Assembly: GCA_000310025.1 (NCBI GenBank)
Contig: FN649741.1
Location: 1,823,384 to 1,887,383 of the forward strand
Direction: 5' to 3'
From: Ectocarpus siliculosus
Taxonomy: Eukaryota; Sar; Phaeophyceae; Ectocarpales; Ectocarpaceae
DNA: 64,000 nucleotides
Made by a program: the position numbers and the translations under genes. This document shows, piece after piece, positions 22,801-34,800 of this stretch. Below the pieces are notes generated by a model that saw nothing but the letters and a program-made list of their open reading frames with translations, made no database searches and was not told where the DNA came from. The stretch's first letter is position 1. Every line of letters begins with the position of its first letter.

Positions 22801-25800
22801 CCTTCATGCGACTCGCCAAATACCTCACGGCGCTTCGCGCTTGGTGATGTGAGAGCCTGGTCCGGTGAGAACCCGGCGTGCTCCGTCCCGGCTTTGTAGG
22901 GATGCGAGGTCAATGGTCTAACGACTACGGCATGCACGACTATGAGTACACCCCCCCNNNNNNNNNNNNNNNNNNNNNNNNNNNNNNNNNNNNNNNNNNN
23001 NNNNNNNNNNNNNNNNNNNNNNNNNNNNNNNNNNNNNNNNNNNNNNNNNNNNNNNNNTAAAAACCAGGGTTCTGTCTTTGAGTTTTTTTATCCCCCCCCC
23101 CCCCCCCCCCCCCCGAGGCCCCCCCGGTGTTTGCCATCGGGGTTGGGTTTTCGTCGCTTGGCAACGACGTTGTAAAACAAGCCCCTCCCTCGGTGTTTGC
23201 CATCGGGATTGGGTTTTCGTCGCTTGGCAACGACGTTGTAAAACGAGCCAATTCACTTCGTGAACTCGGCAACCAGGTTACCGTTTTTTTTTTTCCCTCG
23301 GTTTTTTTTTGGCGGTAACCATAATGGTGGTAGATAATGTTGTGCGGGGTCGAGAACCCTCACTCCGCGCAACGGGGGATGATCGCACCACGTTGTGTTA
23401 AAATGGTCAAGCATCCTCGAGGCAGTTACACAGTGCATCCAACTGTCTCTGGAAGTGAAAGCACCAGAAATAAATTAAGTCATACGTAGCTGTCATCCGT
23501 ACGCAAGGAAGGTAAGCACAAGATGCCGAACACCCTTAGCAGGATGCAGCTCACCCTTCATGCGACTCGCCAAATACCTCACGGCGCTTCGCGCTTGGTG
23601 ATGTGAGAGCCTGGTCCGGTGAGAACCCGGGGTGCTCCGTCCCGGCTTTGTAGGGATGCGAGTTCAATGGTCTAACGACTACGGCATAGCACGACTATGA
23701 GTACCCCCCCCCCCCCCCCCCCCCGACAAACAACAAAAGAGTGGTGTTCAAGTCGTGGAATGGTGTTCATCATGCCACGCGGCAGGAGGACGAGTATACC
23801 GGCCACTGCGCGCACTAAAGCATAAGCGCGTACTGTATAACGGTCGACAGTGTCCACGAAGCAGTTTTCACTTCGAACTGTTTGTAAGGGCATGGGTTTA
23901 TCGTTACATGTTGAGACGTGCAGGAGCTTTGCTTAGACGGTCGGGGGGGGGGGAGGGGGCATTCGTGAAACACGATGGGGCTAGGATCCACCAGGTATCA
24001 GAGTCGACAAGAAGAAACATGCATACGTCAAAGGTAGGCAGCGACGACGCGTGAAAGTAGTTCTAGCATCGCACTCGCCAAAACAACTACCATCATCAGC
24101 GACACTGTAAATCACACCAGTCACGTTGCACGGAACCCGCAGGAGTCATGTATGCCTTCATGGCTACCTGAAACCAGGGGCTATGTTTTCGAAGGGACGC
24201 TGTGCACCACCAACTATCTTCAAGATGTTGTGCTACGCTTCCTCCAGGCTGGATAACTTTTCGTTGTGCCAATTTTTTTTTCACAGATCCCTCTTGTGTC
24301 CCGCCCCTTCCCGCCTTTATATCCCGTCCTCTTACCAGGCGAACGGGTACGTCAACTTCTGCGCCGACGAGTCTGACCCGCCCTTTGAACACCAAGAAGA
24401 TCGGCACCGGGCGAAGAAGGTGACGCGTGGCTTTCAGACGGTGCCGTACAAGGACCTGGCGGATGGATCTCGAGCGTACGGCTTCGAGCGCAAGCACCTG
24501 TATGGCGTGATGGGTATCCTGATCACCGCGGGGATCACCCAGAAGCGGCGGATCACCGATCACTGGGGAGTGGAAGACCATGACAACTACCCCCTGGTCC
24601 GTGCCTGTATGCCTCGAGACCTGTTTGTCCTGTTCTACGGCCGCTTCTTCCACTTGGCCCCGGCCACCGGCAAGCTGAACAAGGACGATCCCCAGTACGA
24701 CTGCAAACACCACATCAGGTATGCCCGATAACGTATATGTTTCGTTCCCCTCGGATGTGTTGCCTGCCCCGCCCCTTCAGCACAACGGCCTAAGATATGT
24801 ATTCCCCAAATGTGAAAAATAACGAAGTATGTACTAGAAGAAACGTCTCAATAAGAAAACAGAGGAGCGACCCCTAAAATAGAATACTCTACTGTTCGTA
24901 AGACACGAGGGGTTGCGGGGGGGGGGAGTGTTTGTGTCGAATAATAAAACTCAGAAAGATACACCAAGCAAACAGCTTTTGTCTCTCTCTTCCCCCTCTC
25001 CAATGTGCTACCCATCCCCTCATATGAACTTCATGAAAACGGACACCTCAGGCCCGCGGGCAGTTGCGTTGGCATAAAGTGTATGTCTTTGTCGGAGCGT
25101 GAAGCGCCCATAACGACGCCGGCCCAAAACTACGCCGGGTAGCTCGGCAGATGCTGTGTTTCGACGGTATAATGTTTCCCGACGAACCAAGTGTGCCCTC
25201 CGCCAGACCGCGTACGATGACTTGTTTCGAATGTGACCACAAAAAATATCTGCGACTCTTGGCAGGAAGCTGGAGGACATGTTGAACAAGTGCTGGAGCG
25301 AGCTTGTGGAACCGGGCGCATGGCTATCGTACGACGAGCAGATGGTTAAGAGTACGGCGAGAGTGATGTTCGCGCTCATAAGGTTCAACAAGGCGAAGCC
25401 TATCAAGCACGGTGAGGTTGAAATTGAAAACCCGAGTAGATCGTGGGGGGGCGGGGGGGGGGCGGGGGCCTTATCCCTTGTGTGTGATGTCGGTTGCATC
25501 ATCGGTTCCCAGACCGTTGCATGTAAACATTGCGTTTTCGCCTTTTTTTTTTTTTTGTGTACAACCATGAGGGTGGTCTTGTAGAACACATTGTGCTGAG
25601 TCGAGAACCCTTTGCACTCCGAACCCTCACTCCCTGCAAAGGGTATGATCACCCCACGTTGTATTGAAATTACTCAAGCACCCTCGATGTAGTTACACAG
25701 TGCTGTTGTCTCTGGGAGTTGAAGTACCAGAAAAAATAATTGCCCATTCCCAGCCTTCCTCCGAACGGACGTCAGCAAGCACAGTACGCCAAACACTAAA

Positions 25801-28800
25801 TGGTAATATTGAATGAACTGTTTACAGATTCCTGCGGGTGTGCCAAACAAAAGTTGAAGTGCATCGCTTGTGTCAACTTTGACATACTGTACAGTGAGGG
25901 AGCAATGGCGACAACTCACGTGCCCGTTCTTTTTTTTTGTTGTTCTTCGTCGGCTCCCGCCCAGGAATCAAATGCTGGGCTATTTGCTGCCCTTCCGGCT
26001 ACTGCTTCGTCCAGAGCATCGACGGTGGGTTCAGCGGCGACATCAAGCTGAGGCCGTATTCGAGTTGCCCCCTTGGGCGGTCGGCACGCACGGTCATGTA
26101 CGTCCTACTCGAGGCGTGCGAGACTTTCTCCAACAAAATCATCGGCAAGGGTATTACGGTAGCCATGGACAACTTCTTCACGGGAGCCCCCCTGCTGCGA
26201 TGCCTCGCTACGCGCGACATTTTCGCCGTCGGGACTCTACGCGGCAACCGCATTGGAGTGGAGCTCGCCAACCACCTCTGGGCCAAGGAGGGCATGACGG
26301 CGACGGAGCTTGGGCAAATGCTGACGCCCCGCTCGGACGAGCTCGTGATCGTCAAGTGGATAGACTCCCAGGAGGTGTACCTGATGTCGACGAAGCATGT
26401 ATTTGCGGACGAGTGGGAACCTCTCGCTTACGAGTGAGTACAACCGCAAAATTACGCCGCGATGATAGTTTCTCCCGGATCTGCACCCAATCGTTGTGTA
26501 CCGTTCGTGTCGTCCCAACAAAGTGATGAGTAGATTAATTGTTTCATAGTTTTCTCCCAAACAAGTTGGCGGTGTGTTGTACGGCATGATCAATGGGGGA
26601 AATATAGTGCGGTTTGGGAGGGCATGCTTCTCTGCTGGAGGTGAAAGACTCCCATCGTGAGATTGAAAGTTTGTTTTGCCTGCGGCACGGGCTAAGGTTA
26701 CATGTGCATCACCCACCGTAGTATTTTTTCCGATCAACCTGACACTTCCGCCGATCTTATTTTTTTCATATCTTCACAGGAAGCGAGCTGCGAACAACAA
26801 CGGCGAGAAAGTGTCGAGCAGGCAGCCACTAGCTCGCAAAGACTATGTGAAGAACATGGGTGGCGTCGACGTCGTGGACCAGCGGCTAGGCGCCCACGCC
26901 CATTCGCACAGGCCGATGACGTTCTCCTGGAGGCGTGTATTCGATCAAAAGTTCGCTCAAGCTGTCAGCAACGCGTGGCTCCTGTTTTACGAGTGGGCTG
27001 GGGTGCTAGCCACGCAGTGTACGGCGGCGTTGGAGGCAGCGACCCAAGACGGGGGAGTGGGTGACGCCGGGGAGGCCGCACAGGGAGGGGCGGCGGCGGA
27101 CAGTTGCGACCTCACGGTGGCAGAGCTTCACGAGTTTCAAACCCTCGTCAAGAAGGCCAATGATGGAGCGTGTTGACTGGGACCGTAGGCTCGCGAATCA
27201 CCTCATGTCCTTGTGCAATGTAGGACACACCGAGAATGGGGCGAGGCGCGCGACGAAACTTGTTGAGTCGTACCTCGTGAACGGCCTACGTTCACCCCGT
27301 GTATGTCGTGGGGGGGCTTGCAAAAAGACGGCCGGTCCGTACACTGGGACTAGAACTTGTGGGGTATGCTGGTGTGATACTTGCACGGGTGGGGAGGGGA
27401 AGGACCGGGCGTTGATCCTGTGCACGAAATGTCACAAAATACCGGAAGCGCATGTTGCCGCTAGGGAATGGGCCGCCGGGAGAAAGTACAAGCCAATCTC
27501 TTGGTTGGAAGCGACGCCAGCATAGTTTTTGTTTTTCCGTGTGTTCTAGGCACGTGCAGTAGAGTACCAGTAAGGAAGGCGTCGCCGCCGTCAGAATACG
27601 ATCAGGGGGGGGGCGGGGGGGGGGGGTGTTTCCTTGTGGCAGTGTGTGGGCAAACGCAGCCCTGTTGTAACGATATATAGTTGAACCAGGCGTAGGGCGG
27701 CCAATTGTGCTTATTTACATGGATAGGGGTGTCGACCGGTACGGGGGTTCGTATTTTCTGATGCCTCCCAGAGCAACAGAAGGAATTACAACGACTTATC
27801 GCGAGGCTGGTGTGTGCAATGATGAACCAGTTTTTTTGTGCTTCTCGGCTGCCACGGCAGAAATGTTCCGGCTTGGGTTTGTAGTTTGCTGCCTGTGGTG
27901 TTCGTAGGTCAATTTTGATAATCAACGTTTCGGCGCTCGAAGTGTGACGAACGCAGTGAATGGTAATTGGGTGAGGTATCGTTCGCTGCTAGATCGATGG
28001 GGCGGATGGTCAAGTGCCAACAGTAAAACTATTTTACTGTGTAAAACATGTGTAACAACGCACAACAGGAATGTTATGCTTTCATGGTTCTGTACCTACC
28101 CTCTGTTTTGCGTGTGTGTGCAACGCATGAACGCCCAAAGTTTGCTGTGCGCTGGTGCCGTTCGTGGCGGTGGATATGGCCAGATTGAACGTGCATGCAC
28201 GTTTCATGTCTCTTCAATGTTTGCGCAACACTCCTAACCCTACGGCTTTTTGTGCGAGAGCTCGAGTGGTTGCCGCGCCTTTGCTTGTTATAATATTGTT
28301 GTTCTTCAGAAAAAATAAAAAGACGCTGCAGCACATGCTGCAGCCTCCGCTCAGTAGCGGCTAACATCCGTCTGGCTCGTGCGCCTGTCGTGGTCACAAG
28401 CCAATTACCCCACCAAGGGTGTGCGCATCCCGAATGAGGTAGATTATACCGTGAACAACACAAAAAAAAAAGCCCCACCCCACCAGACATCGCTGACGTC
28501 ATGTCGGGCTAAGACAACTCCCAACAGAGCCGATCGCTCCCGCTCGCACGAGCTCCCAAACAAAGCCCAACACAACGAATCACAAACAACCAAGACATCG
28601 AAACCGTGTTTCGGTCTTTGTACCCTACTTCAGACCGGGGTGTAGTCACCAGGGACTGTTGCAACCTTCACATCATTGCCGTCGGGTACCACCTATGCGG
28701 AGGGAGGGAAGACAACCACGCGAGGGCCGGCGTGTTCCAACACATCACACAGGCTACAAGTAGGCAAATTTCCCTTGAACATGCTGTTCTCCAATCCAAG

Positions 28801-31800
28801 CACTTTGACCGGACGGGGCATTTCAAGCACAAATGAAGACAGGGCGGTATTTCTCGGCACCCCCTAACCCTGCAGTACGTCCATTATTTAGGGCAACACC
28901 ACAGGAACACGGCACGGCCGAGACCGTTGTTGAGGCGATCAAAACAACAAGCCAAATTGAAAGCATGACCAACGAAAACATCCGGCTTTGACCCTGACAA
29001 AACAGCATTGTGCCTTCAGCCATGACAACGTCGAACACACCTACAGCTACACAGCACTTGTTTGCAACACGCCAACATGTCCAAGTAGCAGGTCTTGCGA
29101 AGGACGGCTGGCGCCTCTAGCACGAGAACGCCTCAACTTCGGAGGCTTCCAATTCCTCGTTTCCAGACCACAACGCACGGTAAGCGTTCGTGAAACACTC
29201 CGCCCTCTTGAGCTGCACTCCCCTACCTCGAGCATTCATGGCCATCGCCCCGTCGAAGCAAGCCTGTGGCATTACATGCGTTGACGAGGATACACACATC
29301 AGTCACCGGAGCCTTACTTTCATACACGTTCATATGGACGGAGAAGGCGAGGAGTGTGCCCATCAGCCACGCTGCAGTGGGCATATCGGCGTTTCAAGGC
29401 GACATGCCACTTCCAACTCAACTTCCTAGCGTCGTGACGGGTGCATTAGCGATATTCGCCGACACCGGCACAGACAGTCATTTTTGAAGAGCAGGGCACA
29501 GATAAGGGAGGAGGCCAACAACATGAAACACACAGAACATCGTACAGCAGTACATGGCACCGCCGACGACACATCGCCCAGCAGGCGCTTACTCTAACAG
29601 CGACTCGCGGGCAGCAGCAGGAAGGAAGGAGTTTCTCTACCTACATGCATACAACACGTGACTCTAGTCTACTTGCTGACTTGTTTGTTGCACGGCTGAA
29701 TAGATAAACAGGTGGCATTATTTCACTAACATGTCAGTGTATAACCTGCAGCACAGCAGGGGCTGCTGAAACGTATCTACATGCATATCTACAACGGCCA
29801 GCAAAGCTCTCCTTTCTCTCTTCGCTTCGTGCTCCTCATACTTGTACAACAACAACAACGACAACAACACACAACAACACCACACCCGCCCCTCCTCATA
29901 CGCAAGCACTCACTTGGTTGCGGTGTTTGTTCCCCGTGGTTGAGCCCGATCGTGCTTGCACGTCCTGGGTCTTCACGGCAGCTATGATGTGGGCGTGCTA
30001 CACGCCGCACACACCCGGGTGATCGGCATCAGCTACCTTGGCTGCTGCAGGAGCCATGCTGGGCATGGGCTCGGGCTCGGTCACGTGATGGCAATACTCC
30101 CCTCCCACGGCGGCGGCAATTTCGAAGGCGAAAGCACGCGCCAGATTGTTGCTTGTTCCATCTTCCGATGGTGGGTTGTCGGCCATCAAAGACACCAATT
30201 GATCGTGGCAGGCCGTTGCGTTGCCGGCCTTGTACGCCTCGACGTCTGGTGCTGGCAATTCCATAGCTTGCTGCATAGCTTGGGGCGGTGTAACGTGCTA
30301 CTGCTGCTGTATGCCACAATATATCCATCTATATCTACAGAAAAAGTCTAAGATAGATTAGCAATGAATCCATAGCGTCAGCGAAGGGCTATCTGTGTGT
30401 CCACGATTTCCCGAACAGCACACAGCGACATCTCCCCTGTGTGTTTTTTTGTTTTTGTTGTTGTTGAACCTTTGAGTTTTCCATCGTTTCTGTGTATGAG
30501 GAAGGCGGGGCTTGCTCTCTACCTGCCCTTTCTGCTGATGGCAAAATTACTTGGCGCAGCGCTGGACTTACGTCGTCGTCTTGAGGCCACGCGAGCCTGC
30601 CTGCAGTGAAGTGGATATATGCTGTCTGGTTTTCACCCTTCTTTTTAGGCGACTGGTTTGGTTGACGGACGTGATGCTCGGTGAATGTGTCGCGCATTTT
30701 TGTTGTGCGGTGACCACATACTTAAGGAACACTTCAAAGCAAGCAAACGAAACAGGGCCCGATGTGCCATGGTGCGGTTAACTGTACAATTTATGCCGTG
30801 TGGTGACCAGTTACTGTACCGTAAGAAAATGCGAAGAAAATGCGCATTTCTGTGCATTTCCGTGGTGGCTGGTTACCGTACAAGAAGATTACCGCGGCGA
30901 CCAGTTACCGAACGAAATTTACCGTGGTGGCCAGTTACCGCCCAATAAATACAGTATTGTTCCGTGGTTTCTGGTTACGTGGGAAATGATGCCGACATGA
31001 AAAGCGAACCTCAGCCAACGAAAAACACAGTTCTATTGACAATATTTGTGTACAGTCTGGAAAGTATTAGTTAGTCAGATTCCGAAACACAGAGGTCGAA
31101 CCAGAAGTAAGTATGCAACCATAGCCAGAGGTGAGAACACACGCTCCGAAGAAGTAACTGCTGAGGGTGTCCCGCATGTTGTGGCGTGCATACAGAACGC
31201 CCCACTACGCACGTACAGTACGTTGAGACTAAAAACATGCACAATCTAAGGCCTGACCATAAGAACAGTCAAGAAGCCTAGTACTACCTGTATAGTCGGC
31301 GTGCGGGTACCCGAAGACACAATAGAATAAGGAACGAGCCTCGGCCGAAATAAGAGTTTCTGGAGTGGTTGCGCGTTCTGTATAGACTAATTTTTCGGCC
31401 CGAAACATTCCGAGAACGACCCAGGCGCAGGCTATTTCACCGGTCCCCAGCGGTGCCGGTTCGCAAAAAAAAAAAATGTTGCCTCTTTTATAAGATCACC
31501 AATCTTCAATAAAGGCGTACTACTTGTACTTGAGTACACACAGCTCTAGTCTACATCGACTAGTCACAGGTACATACATACATACATAGCATACACACCG
31601 GCATACCCTGTGTACAGCACAACCAACCTCCTCCGATGGCAAAGCAACTGCCGTGTATGTGCTCCAGTAGAGCATGTCGGGAAGCTGATGGCATGCCCAG
31701 CCTTACCCTACCGTCGGATGACCGGAGGGCGAGATGGCTGAGATCTTTTATTTAGGAGGCCGAACAAAACTACACGAAGCTTGGCGGGCGGGCGTCTCTC

Positions 31801-34800
31801 GTTCATGTCTCCCCAAGACCACCAATTGAAAGGCAACAAGCCGAATCAGGGCAGTAGCGGTAGCCCTCCGTTTGTTAGCGGACGCAAAGAAGGGTTCTGT
31901 CCTCTATCAGACGGACGAGCAGACAAGGGAGGCGACAGCAGGAGCCTTGGGGAAGTTTCGGAAGGCCGAAGCTCGGTGTGCTGCCTGGGAAAACGAAGCC
32001 TCCGACCAGCTGGGGCATCGGACTTGCTTGATAAATTGCGGCTGAAGGACGAAGGACGATGTCATCTCTTCACTCCGAAGTGATGTTACTTGTTTCGCTT
32101 CAATAATGGTCGCCACCCACATCACAAAAGCGACGGTAGCGTTGTCGAACACACTCCCGGACGCGGCGAGCCCCTCTAGGCTACGCACGAACACGATCCA
32201 GAAGCGACGGTGCTCTTACGGGATCACAGATACTACGCGCTGCGCTTGGCTGCAACCGCTTCAGGATCTTGTGGTTGATGCTCCCCTCCCGCCTGCCCCC
32301 CCCCCCCGACTCTGTGCCTTCCACACGCCTGCCTGCCGTCGTTCCCACCACACACCGCACCAGCAACATTATTCTCAGTGAAGAGATGACATCGTCCTTC
32401 GTCCTTCAGCCGCAATTTATCAAGTATGTCCGATGCCCCAGCTCCTTGTCTCGAGGCTTCGTTTTCCCAGGCAGCACACCGAGCTTCGGCCGGCGCTTCG
32501 GCCTTCCGAAACATCCCCAAGGTTCCTGCTGTCGCCTCCCTTGTGATCTGGGACAGCACCCTTCCTTGCGTCCGCCAACAAACGGAGGGCTACCGCTACT
32601 GCCCTGATTCGGCTTGTTGCCTTTCAATTGATGGTCTTGGGGAGACATGAACGAGAGACGCCCGCCCGCCAAGCTTCGTGTAGTTCTGTTTGGCCTCCTA
32701 AATAAAACATCTCAGCCATCTCGCCCTCCGGTCATCCGACGGTAGGGTAAGGCTGGGCATGCCATCAGCTTCTCGACATGCTCTACTGGAGCAAATACAC
32801 AGCAGTTGCTTTGCCATCGGAGGAGGTTGGTTGTGCTGTACACAGGGTATGCCGATGTGTATGCTATGTATGTATGTATGTACCTGTGACTAGTCGACAT
32901 AGACTAGAGCTGTGTGTACTCAAGTACAAGTAGTACGCCTTTTTTGAAGAATGGTGATTTTATAAAAGAGGCAATTTTTTTTTTTTTGCGAACCGGCACC
33001 GCTGGGGACCGGTGAAATAGCCTGCGCCTGGGTCGTTCTCGCAACGTTTCGGGCCGAAACATAAGTAGTCTATGCTACGTCACGTCGTCCCCAAACATCA
33101 GAGTTGATCTTCGTGATTTCATTGCAGTTTTCTCACGAATCATGTCCATAGAGATATAGAGATGACGCCCGCACTTGGGGAACTTTTTGTTTTGGCAGAG
33201 GTTGGGCTAGAAATGGCTGCTTCGTGAGTTTTCGTGTACACAACGCGCCACCGCTGAAGAACTATGCAGTTAACAGCTTGACCCTTAGAATATCCAAAAT
33301 CTAAGAGCTTGGCCACAGGTGCTCAGCCGAGAGGCCTACACCAAAACCTATATGGTCGGCGTGGTGGTACAGTGCCCGATATAATACCTGTGGTTGACAG
33401 CCGAATTTACCGGCATTATAGCGGGAGACCGGCATTGTGTAGAATCGGCCTCTATAATGTCTGTTGCGGCATTACTGAGGGGTTGAGAATTCCCAGGGCT
33501 GTGCACGGAGTAGAACCGCTCCGCGGAGCGTTTTTGTTTTTTTCAAGTTCCACTGGACGTTTTTTTTCATTTGAAAATATCACGGAGGGGTGCGGATCGG
33601 TTTATCCGAGGGCAAAAGTCTCACGGAGCGGAGCGATTTTTTCGTTCATGTCACGGAGCGGTTTATCCGTAGTGCAGTTTTTTGCACGGAGCGGTTTCGT
33701 TTACTCCGTAGCATCAACCGCGCGAACCCGTGGCGTTGAGGTTTTCGGTCAGAAAAAAACGTCGAAACCGCACGGATATCCGTAAAAAATCGACGGAGTA
33801 CCTGCAATTTCTTGAAAAACGTTGGGTTCGGCACACCGAAGGCCGAGTTTTCCGCACGGTGTGCTGTGGTTGGAGGCCGCCGGTGACACCGTTTGATGCG
33901 TCCTCGCAGCCAGGAAAGCCCAAACAGAATTCCGCAATAATGCCGGTACCGGCACTAAATAGGAAACCGTCGAGTCATTCAATACGAAAACGTGTAGCAC
34001 ACACCGCAAGCATCAGGTGATGGGAAAGTGACAGTGGATGCTGTGACAGGAGGTTTTGGTAAGCTGCGACCGACCAGATTTCAGAGGCGCGTGCATCGAA
34101 GGGTCCTTTGTTAGCTCATCCCTCATGCATCTTATCTTTGGTTCTACCCCCTAAATTATTTCGTACGCATTTTGAGAAAGAACACAAAGCAACAGACAGT
34201 TCGATAATAAAACATTTCACACACCCATGTACTACGTGCCGTATAACCGACGAATACTCGCCCACACAGAACACGAAAAAAACAACAGAGGAAATCCAAA
34301 CATAAAATGGTCAGGCTGCTGGTGTTCAGCTATCAACGACAACCGTACCCCACACACCTACCAACAGGTTCCACCGAACAAACACCAAACTACTGATGCT
34401 GAATCGACTCAAAAACTAGCATCAGATCTTCTCGAAGTAGCCCCTCATGTCTCCCTGTCGGGTTGGCATAGAGGCATGCGCTGCGATCATCGCCATCTTA
34501 TAGACATGGTGTTCCCCTGCTGATGATGCGGGGTACAGCTGGTAGGGGTATATTGCCTCGAAGTGTGTGTGTGGTGGTGTGGTGGTGTGCTGTGTGTGCA
34601 AGCAATCTTGAGAACCGGCATGATTCACGGGCCACCAACTCCCCGAACCGGCATGGTAAAGGACCTCTAGACTGCCAGTATTATGCCGGCTTGAAGCTGT
34701 GCCAGCCGAGTTCACCGGCATCATGACGGGCAAACGGCATTAGTCGACCTGCAATAGACTATTCCGGGCCAAGTATTAACGCGGTGCTATCTGTAGCTTT

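Larger units (their letters stand above)
20387..27525 (+). mobile_element. piggyBac-family DNA transposon in intron 1 of copy B
   Basis: Likely transposase exons: 22007-22291, 24339-24718, 25266-25411, 25965-26433 and 26780 to about 27525, with a Gln-rich N-terminal part at about 20,770-21,615. Borders are GT-AG and phases agree. Catalytic aspartates of the DDD triad are visible in SYDEQMVKS, AMDNFFTG and GGVDVVDQ. The end carries the family's Cys-rich zinc-binding tail (CRGGACKK, CGVCWCDTC, CTKCHK). One in-frame TAA follows the CAG run (21,223) and a frame change near 27,160 separates the core from the tail. A candidate left end is TTAACCCTTTGGAG at 20,387, like piggyBac termini at TTAA. I found no matching right end. 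Cut-and-paste transposase in the nucleus; activity doubtful. Confidence 0.85.

Noticed and set aside
22861-22957. tRNA-like half (AATGGTCTAACGACTACGG) at the right end of R repeats
   Set aside because: Resembles a tRNA D-arm but no full cloverleaf or correctly spaced box B follows, and it lies at the wrong end for a SINE head.
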